Positions 36,199 to 48,420 of a stretch of 64,000 nt of DNA are shown here, one piece after another (the stretch's first letter is position 1; each line of letters begins with the position of its first letter). This DNA is from Pisolithus tinctorius (lineage: Eukaryota; Basidiomycota; Agaricomycetes; Boletales; Pisolithaceae). Under the pieces are notes generated by a model that was given only the letters and a program-made list of their open reading frames with translations, did no database searches and was not told where the DNA came from. Position numbers and translations under genes: made by a program. The stretch spans positions 4,278,001-4,342,000 of the forward strand of contig JANFAH010000001.1 of NCBI GenBank assembly GCA_024663395.1, in the 5' to 3' direction.

Positions 36199-36609
36199 GG
36201 TGGGCTAAGGGGTTGTTATGGTAGCTGGATGGAATGAACCCTCGGTTGCAGTAAGATACATGTGTTTTATACCAGCATTAGCGGGATCAAATATTGCGAC
36301 GCCCCCGGTTCCTTACATGACGACAAACGTTCGCTGTGTTTAATTGCGCTCTATGATACGCCCATGCCGCTCAAGTATCATGTAGTGTCGGATAATAAAG
36401 TCAAATGCCGATCGCCGTAGTCTTGACAGAATACCAGTTCAGCGGCATTTCCTCGTACGAGTTCCTTTGACTTGTCTGAAATACTGTAAGATGCAATTCG
36501 GTCACCAACCCAGTAATATGTCCGGGATATATGTAGAAAAAGTCCACTCATATGCCCTAATAAGAAGAGATGCCTTGGGCCAGTGCAGATTGACGGCTGA
36601 TAAGGCATC
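36199..36609. other. intergenic, kinase-like promoter and oxidase 3' flank
   Basis: A 411-bp gap. Short frames show nothing recognisable. The ATG of the kinase-like gene lies at its left edge and the stop of the oxidase gene at its right edge. Confidence 0.4.
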
Positions 36610-39166
36610 CTAATGAAGTGAAGGTACCATAAGAACGACCATCAATGCACCTGCTATCTTCAACCAGTGCGTCAAATTCCCATTGGTTTGGCCCAGAACG
36701 ACACTTGCGCCGGGGCTTTTGTTGAGGGGGCCCTCGGACTGCTGCTGTGGGATAATAGAAGGCTGGGGCAGCGGCTCATTGGGGCTAGTAGGCTGTTGCC
36801 CGATGCTCCCAGAACCCACCATCACTTGCACGCCGACAGATGGAACACCGTTGATAACAACAAATAAAACTAGATGACTTAGAAAGTCGAGTTGGCTTCA
36901 TTGACGCAAGACACTCACGCGCAGGACCTGGCGGCATGATGGCAGGATTTGGTGGCAGCTGGCTAACGTACAGTACTCCCGACCCATTAGAATTACCCAG
37001 GTACGAATAGTCAAGTTCCACAGATCGCATACCCATGTTCTGAAAAAATCCATCAGATTAGCGGTCAGCAGATATACCAGTACGCCTTACCATTGTATGG
37101 GTGGAAAACCCAGTGCGCAAGACTACGACCTTCGCACTCTGGATATTGTGGGCATTCCCAAATAAATCTGCGACGGTCAACGAAAGGTTGAAAAATGGCC
37201 CTCCGTATGCCACGCGATTAGGGAGCCCTTGGGGTTCCGGTCGCCGTTGATTGTAGTAAGAAGGATAAAAGATCTCGATACGATACTCAGTAGGATAGGG
37301 TGCGGAAGTATTGACATCAGGGTTCGGATTGGATCCGGCAACGAATACAGATCCTGTCAAACGTTGTACGGGGACTTTGCCTCGAAGACAGCGACTTACC
37401 ATCTGGTAACAATGTCGCGGAGGAATGGTACATGCGATATATGTTGCTCGAATTGAGGCCGACCCGGCTCCAGCGGCTGCCAGCTGGAGCACTCGGATCG
37501 TAAATGACAGGACTTAATATAGGTTGGTCTGCATATGACTGTCCAACAGTATACGTCGTAACTCCATAGCCAGCAGTGCCTTTACAGAAGAGGTGAGTGT
37601 ACAAAGTGACCAGACAAAATGGAAAGGAAAGTGACCTAATTTTGCACCGTTGAGGCACAGGATCCTACCATCTGGCAGCAAAATCAGATTGCCCATTGTC
37701 CTACCCTCCGGTAGAGGATCTACCTCCTCGTAGCTAGAAGAGACTTCTGGCGAAATCTGGACGCACGAAGTTGACGCGGGGTAATGGGGTATATCCCAGT
37801 CTTCAGTCCACCTAGTAATAACTCATGTAATGAGTGCGGGACCTTGTTCTTCCAAAACAACAAAACTTACTGAGCCGGCAAGATGTTACTCCCACCACAG
37901 AACATGATAGTAGCCGTATAATTGTTCGCAGGTGTCATGGGCAGCAATACGGATCCACCACTTGCAGGGTACACGCGCACCGCGTCGGGCACGTCGGCCA
38001 GAGGAGTCTCCACATTTTGATTGTAATCGAGTAGGACGGTTTTCCAGTTGGACTGTATGAACAACTTTCCTGACGGAAGCAACCATGTCAACGGATACAA
38101 GTTGGCAGGGAGCGTGTTCTGGAGGATCGACGAGACAACGGGTTGACCACGGCTTGGGAAGAACTCGTAGGTAGGATTATCTTGCAGTGCGTCGTTGACG
38201 TATCCTCCCCATCGGCAGCCACCTATCTGATGTCCAAGTTCAAGATCAAACATGACAGCGGGAGAAGAAACGAACAATGATCGCACTTCCATCTTCCAAG
38301 GTCTCGCTAGTAGACAAACATTAAGCTTGGCTTCCTACAACATCATTAAAAGTACCCACAGTGATGGATACCATCGAGCCGTTGTCATAGGTTGGTCCAG
38401 GACCCAGTCACAGTTACCGTCATCACAGGGATTCAGCAACCTAACGAAGTTCAGTGCACTATCGATCTATGTCATGGCTACACACCGAATGCTATGACAA
38501 AGCAATAAGCCACGAATGATGGATCATCATTAGGAGATAGTACGCACGACTGTCTCCCGTCGGGGTCATCATACGGAGGTCCTCCTGTCTGACTTAGAGC
38601 AGCAACCCCTCCATAGGTCACCGCTTGGTTACCACCCACATTGAGCCATGTTCCATTTCCGAGCACCGTTCCTCCCTGTAAAATAAGTTAGCGTGGGAAA
38701 GAAAATAGGGAGCGCAAAAAATACTTACGGCGCAAAAGCTGTTAGTAATGACATCCATTACCCTCGTCTGCCTCGAACTTATCGACCATTCTTCAGATGT
38801 ACGTCAAGATGCCTAGTCAAATGCGTGGGTGGAAACGACGTACCGCTGGCCCAAGCAGGATGGCCATTGATTTGCCATGAATTATTTTCTGTTTTGTCGA
38901 CAATATAAACCTTATCCAGCGTCCCCAAGAATACCTTGAGCAATTTCTAAGGAACAGATGGTTCACGAACATGTTGGTGTCTATGCACACACCTGCTGGG
39001 CGCTCGCATAGCTGTTCCCTGCGACTTCGAAGTTGTTCAGAAAACTTGTCTGCGGAGATTGCCCTCTGGGATTTAAGTATCCCCCCCGAGCTCGTCCACC
39101 AGAGGTGAGGAGACTAAAACAGAGGAAGACCAGAGATGTTGGTGCGAACACGAAGACTTGTAACAT
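36610..39166 (-). CDS. copper radical oxidase, glyoxal oxidase type
   Basis: An extracellular enzyme oxidising small aldehydes to acids while making hydrogen peroxide, used by wood-decay fungi to feed peroxidases. The ATG at 39166 begins a signal peptide (MLQVFVFAPTSLVFLCFSLL). The mature part shows the kelch-like propeller with the radical site: Cys in FCAGGTVLGNGTWLNVGG, likely the cross-linked Tyr in TARWYPS, then YRMYHSSATLLPDGSVFVAG (Tyr-His pair) and FSTHTMNMGMR (second His). The order Cys, Tyr, Tyr-His, His is that of glyoxal oxidase. Other matches are GGCRWGGYVND and NPNPDVNTSAPYPTEYRIE. The C-terminus is Ser/Pro/Gln-rich and ends in a hydrophobic stretch (IAGALMVVLMVPSLH), suggesting a GPI anchor. 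About seven short introns. All four copper-site residues seem present, so it should be active. Confidence 0.88.
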
Positions 39167-39870
39167 GTCAAGAATGAATGGAACGAAGAAGCAGTACTCA
39201 CCACCGCAAAGTTATATGAACGCAAGGGCGTGCCCCTGGCACCATATTCAACTCTCAAAACTGGGGGCTGGGGGGTCAGATCTTTAGACGGCACAGATTA
39301 CATACTCTGTCCACCGCCACTGTCACGGCGAGAGTACACCGCGAGCGGAAGTTTGAACGAATGCCAACCGAGTTCCCCCTAGTCGTCGCCCTCAGGGGTG
39401 GTGCTGGATGAAGGAATGGGCGTGACATGGGGCCCATATATGTATATACATTGCCTGCCACTGTGATTAGCGAGAACCCCAAACAAAAAGTGGACCTGGC
39501 AAACACAGCAGATGTTTGTGGATTTGAAACCCAAGTAAAATACCAATAAATCTGCTGAGAGAGCGAGCCTGCCAAGGATTATGTATAGTCAGGAGCCTAA
39601 TAGCAAGCGAGGAATGACTTTGACAACGCTGCCACCGATCTTCACACGCGATCATTGCATTATTCAGTACGCGGCTATCAAAGGAGGTCATTGATAGGAG
39701 ACAATTAAACATACCAGTGGGACTATTACATGAAACACGAGTAAGTGTGGTATCACAGACACAACAAGTGAGGGATAAATACCAGTACAGATGGCTATGT
39801 ACATATCCGTTTACTCATAAATCACTGAAAGCATCGACAGCAGAACCCAACAAGGCAGCAAGGCACTTCC
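39167..39870. promoter_or_regulatory. oxidase promoter and downstream gene 3' flank
   Basis: A 704-bp gap. TATATATGTATATA occurs at about 39436-39449, roughly 270 bp upstream of the oxidase ATG on the minus strand. Its use as a TATA element is unproven at that distance. No gene with family resemblance is present. Confidence 0.35.
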
Positions 39871-42147
39871 CTAGACAATGATGGTCATGGTATCTTTTTC
39901 TGTGGACGACGGGAAGTCAAACCTGCGACGTGGAACATCAATCAGTTTGCAAGCCCGGTCAGGTACAGGGTACACACTTGGAGATAAATTCTTGGAGAGT
40001 TTCAACTTTGAACTTTGGTACTTTTTTGGGTAGGGTCACTTGAAAGCTGACGGGACCGGCGTTGTCCATCAGTAGGAGTTCCTCCAAAATACGTTCGGAT
40101 ACATCCTTGACCAAGTCACCATTACTCGGCCTAATTTTCACTTCCACAATAGGAGTCTGTGTACCTGCCATGAGGATTAGTAAGATATCTATCGTGAACG
40201 ACACCTTCTCACCAGAGAATGACTTCTTGGATAGTCTCGCCTGCAAGCGGTCCAATGTACCCTGGAGTTCATCCAACTTCGACTTCATACCCGGGGCACG
40301 TTTATTCTCCTTGCCAGATAGATTGCCCAGATTCATTTGCAACTTGTCTCGTTCAGACTGCCGTTTTTCTAGCATTTCTCGCAAAAACCTCTGGCGTTTT
40401 TCTTCTGCAGCCTTCTGATCTCCACTAAGTTCGGTAGCTTGCTCGTCCTGCGTTACAGGTCCACTGGGCGCCGCGCCGCCCTCACCGCAGGCGACCTCGC
40501 TGAATGGTGGTGGTGGGTCATCAGCCGGGTCAGGATCCAAATATCCAGTACCTTGGCTGGGGATCACGTTTGTGTTGTCACTAGAAGGCCCTGGACTAGA
40601 ATCTGCGTTACCGCCATCTGCAGGGGTGTCTTGGGCGGCAGGTGGCAGAACTGACATTTCGGACTTCGCTAGTGGAGGTGGCCGTGCGTCCACAGGGGTA
40701 TTTAAGGCAGTGCCCTGGGGAGGCGGGTCGACTTGCGTGGGAGTCGTGGTCGCATGATCAGCATTCAGAACATTGGTCTGGCCGCCAGCCACCGAAGCCG
40801 TTTCGGCCAACTTCACCTCTGATGACCCATCGACAGTGCTCTCAGTTAAAGAATGCTTGAGCTTGCTGAATGCTGTTGGCGGTACTACTGGCGGGTAGGG
40901 GGCAAGGGGACGCAAAGGATCAACACCTAGTTCAGAGCCAGCCTTCTCCATACGTGCGATAAGCGTATTTCTCACACTGATCGAGTGTTCCTCCACACCA
41001 CCAATAACGGTAGCGGCTCGAGATCCAGGAAGGGGTATTTGATGTGGTGCAGGCGTGTTATCGCCTTTGGGGTCGACATCTGGCATATCAGGGATGGTAC
41101 TGATACGGGGTGTTGGTTCGACGACGGATGAGGGGCGAGGGGGAGTCGGTAGTCGGGGAATAGGTGATGGCAGTTCCTGCAGATCTGCCAAGAGTGGGAC
41201 GGCAGGCTGATCCAACTGAGGTTGAAGGGGCGGGGTAATGTCCACCCAGTCATCGGGTATCGCAGGCGGATCACAATTCGATGGGTCATCGATCGGGTTG
41301 ATGAGCTCCGACACCGCATTAGTTTGGGTATTACATGTTTCTAATAGTATGGTTTGATTTTGTGCTTCCGTTGCAACCAAAGACGTTGATCGTGCTCCGG
41401 GCCCGGGGACGTCACTTACATCCAAATGTTGAAGCTGAGCATCGACTCGAGTGGGTATAAGGGAAGGGGACGGCCCCGGGAGGCCAACAACGCGGGCGCG
41501 GAGAGTGGTAACTTCTGTCTCCGTTTCTGACCAGCCAGAAGAGCCTGGGAATGTTCCCGGAGGATTTCGACCACTGGGCCGCCTTCGAGGCCCAGGCATG
41601 GGTGTCATTCCAGGAGGAGGGGATTGCGCAGGGGCAGCTCTGTCGCTGCGTATCGAGGCAGGTGATGACTCCCTGTGCCTATGAGAGAAGATTCTAACGC
41701 GGGGTATATCATTTTTTATCCTAATGTCTGGGATTGCTCGTTTGACGTGACGAGCTTCTCTGCGGACCCGTCGGTAGAGGCGTCGCAAACCTGAGTCACG
41801 CCAAATACTTGGGGCGATATCTGCAAGGAGCATGCCCACCACGGTCCACAAGGCGACAAGAGCCATGCGAGAGAGCGATTGGGTAAACAAGAAGTCTACG
41901 AATACCCGGAAGGCCAAGGCGATGTAGGGGTCGAATGACCGGGGCATTTTTCGAACAAAATGATTCAAAACTACTCCCTCCCATAGGCCGACGAGGACAC
42001 CTAGAACATTTTGAGAAAACAAGGATGGAACACGGAATACGGTAGTGACTGTGAGAGCAACGCACCTCCTACTTTGTGATCATCCGTGGCAGCATCGACG
42101 ACCATACGCAAACCTAGCCCTACGCCAATTGCGAGTACGCTTTCCAT
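39871..42147 (-). CDS. large disordered membrane protein of unknown function
   Basis: I do not recognise this protein. The ATG at 42147 gives MESVLAIGVGLGLRMVVDAA. A join across an intron (about 42003-42062) leads to GVLVGLWEGVVLNHFVRKMP, then two hydrophobic segments (YIALAFRVFVDFLF and MALVALWTVVGMLLADIAP), so the N-terminus is membrane-embedded. A basic patch (LYRRVRREARHVKR) follows. About 400 residues of Pro/Ser/Thr-rich low-complexity sequence come next, then a charged helix predicted as coiled coil (EEKRQRFLREMLEKRQSERD, KLDELQGTLDRLQARLSKK). A small C-terminal domain ends the protein: VEVKIRPSNGDLVKDVSERI, LEELLLMDNAGPVSFQVTLP. A 48-nt intron at 40165-40212 is a multiple of three and lies inside an open frame; removing it drops a hydrophobic stretch. 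The last intron places the end at 39871. Organelle and role are unknown. Confidence 0.7.
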
Positions 42148-42472
42148 GGATGTCACCGAAGAAATGGCATGCCGGGAGTACGAAACAGAAGATGCGAACG
42201 AGTAGACCGAGGCCACGACGAGTAGTATGCAGAGTGTATACGGTGGGATGGATTTTTGGAAAAGTGGAAAACACACAAACACGTTTCGCTTATTGTCGCA
42301 AAGGTACCGGCTAACAATGACATACAGAATACAGAAACACTGTAAAAAATACAAGGACAGCAACAAAACAACAAGCACAACAGTCTTTGCGGGCGGCCAT
42401 ACTCAAACGCTAAAACTTTTACACTGGTCAAAGGCTTTCGGTCGCATGAGGGAGTCCTGCTGAGGAGCGACC
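42148..42472. other. intergenic, nothing recognised
   Basis: A 325-bp gap between the start of the membrane protein gene and the stop of the F-box gene. It is probably the promoter of the former. Confidence 0.4.
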
Positions 42473-44491
42473 TCAACTGAAGAACACCCAGAGTGCTGCC
42501 CCACCGAGCGACAGCATCAGGACAAGTACTCTCATCTCCTCACCTGCAACGCTCTTCTCGAAAATCGCACCCAGCCCCTTCCTCGACTTGGGATGGAGGT
42601 CAAATCGGTACTTGTACTTCTTCGTAGTATAGGTGTTCAGAGGTAATGTTGGGAGTGGCATCGTTATCCCAATCGGAGGAAGGGATAACGAACGTAGCGC
42701 CCTGCGTTCCGTACCCACGACTGACGATGGTAGACCATATTCATCTGTTTGTAGTACGTAGTTCCCGGATTCGAGGTAAGGATGAGCTGGTTTGCCGCCA
42801 TTTACGTTGATATCCGCGCTGAGTGGGATGGGCGGAGGGAGAGTGGGGGAAATGAACGTAATACTAAAGGTCCGCAACTGTGGGTTTGAACGTGCGATAA
42901 GAGCAGCGCATTCTTTAAGGGATTGTTCACAACGGGCGCGAACCATCGTCACACGGAGCTGACGCAGACGCGGAAGTGCACCGATGATTTTGGCAAGCGT
43001 GTCCTACAAGCAGTTCATCAATGGTTATCAAAGAAAGCAGAAGAAAAAAAGAACGTACTAGAGTGAATGACGGTCTACGAGCACATATCAACTCCAGCTT
43101 GGTGAGGCGGGGGCAGGCGTTCACGATGGAACGAACCAAGCGACCACCCTCGTATGCTGCCTGAAATACAAGTGCGACACGCAGCTCAGTCAAACAGTGA
43201 AGACCTTGTAGGACGCCAGCTGCAAGTAATGGAGCCATGTCTCGGATCACAAGTGGCTCGTCAATTGCCACACTAGTGATCTGAGAATAAATCTGGGACA
43301 AGCCCTGTAATTGCTCCAGAGAACCCGCAAACCGCGTGAGATTAGGCAGCGCTCCCTTATCCAGGGATGACAAAAACCCCGGATTAAGGGCCGCGCGAGA
43401 GGTCCTTAGCATTTGTAAATGAGGATGTGCCTCGAGGAAAGCGATGAACGGTGGCTTAACCCCTCCCCCTCGAGGTTGCCAGTCCAAAACGATATCACCG
43501 AGAGACAGCGATCGTAGTTTCGGCCAGCGCGCGTAACAGAGAGGATGTACGACAGAAACCGGGAGGAAGGGTGCGCCGGAGATATGGAGTTCTTCCAGAT
43601 TTGGGCATCGGCGAATAAGCATGTCCCAGAGTCGGGACTCTGAAGGTAACTCTGCGTTTGATAAGTCCAGAACCCAGAGATGACGATGCAATGTACCTTG
43701 GAGACCATCTGAATGATTGTCATAAAAGGCCGGCTTCAGCGCCAACCTGAAACCACGCAAGTTCTTAAATTGAAAGAGCTGCAAATTGTTCGGAATTCTG
43801 TATGCTGCAAAAAAAACATCTCTCAAGACGTACGGTGCTATGGCTGTCTGGTAGCTTGGCTCCGTATGATGTGCCGATAGTGTGCAGCCGTGGACATCTG
43901 GGACACAACTTACTCAGTCATTCAGTACCCGTCAAATAGGCTTCCTTACGAAATCCGCAGCGCGAACCACATGTCATCGCACTGGGGTATCTCCCCTGCA
44001 TCCCAGATGAACGTATGCAGTGCATCCAGTTTAGGTGCCAATGTCCTCAGCAAGACCGATATCGGGAAGCCACCGGAATGCGAAGCGCTCGAAGGGAAAC
44101 GGACGGTTAACTTCTGAATGTGGCGCGCTATACTTGGGTCCCGATTCAGCATTGCAAGGGTTGCCTTGCATTGCTCTAGAGTATCGAGACGGACGTCATC
44201 GTATACTGCTGGAAGCAAGCCGAAGAATAAGCTTTTGCCCTGTAAGCAAACCTATGAGCCACGCTTCCGGTGAACGAGGAGGGTACTGGCCGCCAACGCA
44301 AAGTTGAGAACGTCTGCTTTGAGGTCGATATACCTGGAGACTTCGAAAAGGACGTCTGTCGGGAGGGTCGCGAGACTGCGTGGCGTATCGGTTCCGGGGC
44401 CATTGGTACGCGAGAGATGCAGCCGCAGCGGGGTGTTCGGGCGCTTACCATGGCTCATAGCCTCGCAATAGTTAGCTGGGAGCGTCTTCAT
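42473..44491 (-). CDS. F-box/leucine-rich-repeat-like protein with hydrophobic C-terminal tail
   Basis: The F-box lies near the N-terminus (LATLPTDVLFEVSRYIDLKA), which would bind Skp1 in an SCF ubiquitin ligase. The middle consists of leucine-rich stretches without strict repeats (LWVLDLSNAELPSESRLWDM, CPNLEELHISGAPFLPVSV, WPKLRSLSLGDI, LPNLTRFAGSLEQLQGL, LTKLELICARR), the usual form in mushroom F-box proteins. At the extreme C-terminus, after a basic/polar linker, is a run of about 19 hydrophobic residues (MRVLVLMLSLGGAALWVFF) ending one residue before the stop, as in tail-anchored membrane proteins. Several short introns are used. Start choice: ATG at 44491, with a second in-frame ATG at about 44458. 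The substrate is unknown. Confidence 0.82.
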
Positions 44492-44777
44492 TGTCAAGGG
44501 TGGAGGGGGGAGGGGGGAAAGATAAGACGTATTTCCGGCAACGCTCCATGCGATATTTGTAGGCTATGTACTTACGATGAGACACTGCACAGGCATCAGG
44601 CCCGAAACTTCTCGGGTCGGTTACAGAACTGCTTCCGACGGGACGTTGGATTCAGGTCATCACAAAAGTGTATTCATATGCTGGTACTTGCTTCGGCCAA
44701 TTAACAATAGACTAAATGGGACTGAGAGGGCCCGGAGGGGCATATTAAATAACATGTGCAGTCGTACTTGAGCTGGC

Positions 44778-45480
44778 TCAGGTAGACCGATTTCTCGACG
44801 CAATCTTCCCAAGCTCACTGCAGACCCTGTCCAAACCAGCGCCATTCCAATGCAGAAGCTCGTCTGCGGACATATTAGACAGCACATATTCCGCAGAATC
44901 TACAGCACGGTCCCGTCCGATCCCAATCCGGAAGCGGTAGAAGTCAGTATTCGCACCGAGGGCATCAATCACACTCCGAACGCCGTTGTGTCCGTTGGCG
45001 GAACCCCCGGGTTTGACGGACAAAACTTTTACTTTGTGATCGAGCGAGTCATGAACGACGACCATGGAGGTGGTGAGTTTGACGGTGTCACGGAGAGCAC
45101 ACGCGACGGATGGACCGCTAACGTTCATCAATGACTCTGAGACAGACCGATCAGAAAGTAAACGTAAGTGAGGGTACAACACACGCACTGGGTTTGAAAA
45201 GCGTCAACGACACCGTATCGTCCGAGAGCAATACGTCGGAGTGACCTATGAAACCTCCTATGGATCTATTCATGTTCATGTGGATACCGAACCGTACAGC
45301 CAGAGCATCAGCGATGACATGGCCGATGCTTGGAGGGTGTTAATGAATGTCTGGAGTATGATGCGTCTAGAGAACATACCTGTGGCGTGTGTTGGGATAA
45401 GGGAGATTACCCAAACCCACCACGAGTAGCCGTGGAGGCCAGGTGGTCATTGCGGTGAAGTTGTCGCCGGCCCGGCTCAT
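44778..45480 (-). CDS. peptidyl-tRNA hydrolase, bacterial (Pth1) type, probably mitochondrial
   Basis: Cleaves peptidyl-tRNA released from stalled ribosomes; in eukaryotes the bacterial-type enzyme acts mainly in mitochondria. The ATG at 45480 gives MSRAGDNFTAMTTWPPRLLV, then VVGLGNLPYPNTRHS, which includes the catalytic His, and after an intron IGHVIADALAVRFGIH. The third exon contributes ESLMNVSGPSVACALRD (conserved Asn), VVVHDSLDH (conserved Asp), SVKPGGSANGHNGVRSVIDA and FYRFRIGIGRD, followed by DRVCSELGK near the end. All catalytic and substrate-binding residues of the family are present. It is divergent with the PAQR gene over 87 bp. Confidence 0.92.
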
Positions 45481-45567
45481 GTGATTACCGGATGTGGACA
45501 TGTCTCCGGCATTGGCATGTAGTGAGTTCGCATCCTCGTGTTTTCGTCAGTTGCTTGTTCCCCTGCG
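45481..45567. promoter_or_regulatory. very short divergent PTH1/PAQR promoter
   Basis: Only 87 bp lie between the two start codons. No TATA box is visible. One start may lie further downstream (an in-frame ATG for PTH1 at 45450). Confidence 0.45.
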
Positions 45568-47380
45568 ATGGCGACGACGGTCACAGCTGCCGACGGTCCA
45601 CTTCTCCGTCGCAGGCGTCGGTTTTCCACTGCAGACACCTCGCGCTATGCTCGCCTGCCTCTCTGCAGAAGATTGCCAGACTCGCTGGAGGCTCTCGACC
45701 TCTCCACAGCCTCAGCACGGCAGGCATTGGGCACCCTGAAAGTTCTTTTGTTGTCTTACCTGGAAGATGTAGAGCACAGGCTGTCCAAGCTCGAGTCACC
45801 CATCTCTGATCTCCGCATTGCGGAAACGTTCAAGATCAAAGGTGACCACTCAATCGAGGACGCCCGCCTCTGGGCCAAGGATGCCCTTGAGATGGTACGG
45901 GGCATTCGCTCGGACGTATCCTCCCACTTCGCTGAACTACCCGACGTTCCATCCTTGACTGACGTCCGAGCGCACCTTGCCTCCTTTTCCCTGACTGATA
46001 TCAATGTACATATTGACGACGTTCGCTCCCGCCTCTCGGATTTAGACTTTTACAACCGACTGTCGGCCATTTCTACGCGTCTCCAGTCATTTCAGGCTCA
46101 CCTACGGTCCATGGACATACTTCCCGTAGATATTCCTTCGCTGCCCAACAGAACCCGCTTTTCCGGTATCCTCGATTCAATTATGTCGTCGGAACTGGTG
46201 TCCGAGCTGACGGACGATGTGAACAAAGCAGAGGAAATGCTCGAGCACGTTGCACTGGATGTTGCCCGAGCTGTGAAACAGTCTCTCCAGGGCTCACGGC
46301 TCATTCAATACGTAGACTTGCCTCCCCAGTGGAGGAACAACCCTTTCGTCACGAGGGGATATCGGTCAGCCAATGCTTGCAAATGGCTTTCTGAAACCTG
46401 TTTGACTGCTTGTTCTAGGTTCATTCCCCTCGAGAAATGGCCACTCATCATCATGTCTCTCTTCGCCGTCCATAACGAAACGCGTTTGTCGTCCCTCACT
46501 CTGCGTGATTCCAATGCTCATCTGTCCGTAGTAAATATTCACACACACTTTATTCCGTTCTTGCTGTGGTTTATCAATTGCATTCCAATATTCAATACCC
46601 CGAGATTTGTAGATATACCCGAGGCAGCGTTCCTGACGTTCGCTCTCATTTGCCTCTTCAGTAGCGTTGTCTGGCATACCATGTCTGGCTGCGCGCATCC
46701 GGAAGGAATGGACCTCTGTGCTAGAATCGATTATGTAGGAATCGGATGGTAAGTGAACTCGAATCCCTCCTCGCTGATTTAAACTGGCGGCCATTTTGGT
46801 AGGCTTATCAGTGCTTCTGTTGGCACCGTCGTGTACTATGGGTTTCAATGTCACCCAAACATTGGCAACATGTTTCTCGTATGTTGTCTCTTGACCGGCG
46901 TGGCGGGAAACGCGTTCCCGTTTTTCAAGTGGTTCAACGATCCTGCATACAGGGTGAGACTTTCCCGTGTGAGTGTAGAGCGGGTTGATGAAACTTGTCA
47001 ACAGCATTTGCGCATCCTCTTTTTCGTGTCCCTAGCTTTCACGTCTGCGGCGCCGATTGCCGTCCTCTCGTACCTACATTCTCCCTCGCAAGTCAAGGTC
47101 TTCCTTGGTATGTCCTTTCTCTCCGTTTGTCGATTCCACTTCACATGCCACACATATAGACCCAGTCTGGCCATCCATCATTTCTTACCTTATCGGACTT
47201 GCGTTTTATGCGACACACTTTCCCGAGTGCCTGCTTTCCGAGCGATTTTCGCACTATCTTGACTGGTGTGGCGGTGGCTCGCATGCGATATGGCATGCAT
47301 TCATCGTACTTGCTATCAAACAGCATCGGGAGGCTATTGCTTTGCTTCGTGACGGGTTCCAATGCCAAGGATCGGGATGA
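45568..47380 (+). CDS. PAQR-family seven-helix membrane protein (ADIPOR/Izh-like)
   Basis: Members are heptahelical membrane proteins with a zinc site, some with ceramidase activity; yeast Izh proteins act in zinc and sterol balance. The ATG at 45568 gives a long hydrophilic N-terminal region of about 240 residues with helical repeats (DDVRSRLSDLDFYNRLSAIS). The membrane domain starts at about 46420 with PLEKWPLIIMSLFAVHNET. It continues FIPFLLWFINCIPIF, then AAFLTFALICLFSSVVWHTM, SGCAHPEGMDLCARIDYVGI, with His and Asp of the family motif. The final exon has HAIWHAFIVLAIKQHRE, the second zinc-binding His pair. About five introns, all short. The long N-terminal extension is unlike short yeast Izh proteins and may be a regulatory module. 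Confidence 0.88.
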
Positions 47381-48420
47381 GCCTCTAGAGTGAGGGGGTT
47401 AGAGACTACGCCAGGGTCTATAGAAGCTGTCAACTGGGTATTTATGTCAGAATTCCTAATCTTAATGCTCGATTTTTGTCCACACGACAGGATGTCCAGA
47501 GGTCGACTTGGTTCAACCATGACTCCATCCTGTTTAGCCATATTCTGCTTGTCTAGAGAACTGCGTGTTCTATATACCATCTGTTTGGCCCCTCGAGGTG
47601 CTATCGCTGACCGCTATTGCCTATCTGCCCCTGACTTGGCGAGTGCATCTGAATCTGTCTGGCCCCTCAAGGCCTCGAGATTCAATACCCCTGATCCCTG
47701 TTGCTTCCTACCCCTGGCTTGGCGAGTGCAGTGAGCGCTCTGGTTGCGATCATGCATGCTATACATCTGTCAGAATCCTGGTCCTCGTGACGAAATATCA
47801 TTCGGTGACAACATTAGCGGAGACCATCTTTGCCGCTTTCAAGCGGGGACGCTTGGCACGCTTGATTATACGGCAAGACCCTGATACCTACTACTTGTTC
47901 AGATGTCTAGTGCGTATCACAGCCAAATGGCCAAATTTTTTAAGTGGTCTCGGAAGATGAGAAACCCGCAACGACCCTTGACAAATACAAAGCTATATCT
48001 AATGGGATGCATTTAGCAGAGGCTAGGAAACACGAGCAACTGTTTAAGCTCGTGATCAAGTCTAGAGCGCAAGGCGCACGCTGTCAACTGCCTGAGCTGC
48101 TGGTCGAGCTGTCTGTCACGTAGCCCCATCGGCCAAGGACCTTGAATACTGCCATTGTCCCGTCGATGGTATGGATGACTGCTGACTGCTAACGAATGGC
48201 CGCGCATATCAAACTCGTGCTGTCCTTGAACGTTGAACACTGACTAGCACAAATTGTAGATGTTGTGATAGTACCCACAGGACATACCCTTTGGGGCTGG
48301 CGTTAGTTCATTTCAAGAGAATGTTACTTGTGGTCGTAAACCATGATTTACCGGTATACTACCGAGCTTATCGATACAACATGCGTGAATGGAGGACGAA
48401 GAATACGGTGAATGGAGAAT
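47381..48420. other. intergenic region with an imperfect direct repeat
   Basis: About 1.04 kb between the PAQR stop and the TAF12 stop (convergent). It includes the imperfect tandem repeat described separately. Short frames here show no family match. No RNA gene was recognised. Confidence 0.4.
47584..47731. repeat. imperfect tandem repeat, unit about 74-83 bp, two copies
   Basis: Two related units share TTGGCCCCTC(G/A)AGG-like and CTG(A/G)CTTGGCGAGTGCA blocks, beginning near 47584 and 47658 and ending near 47647 and 47731. Divergence and unequal spacing (74 bp between the first blocks, 83 bp between the second) show an old duplication. No coding role is suggested. Confidence 0.55.
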
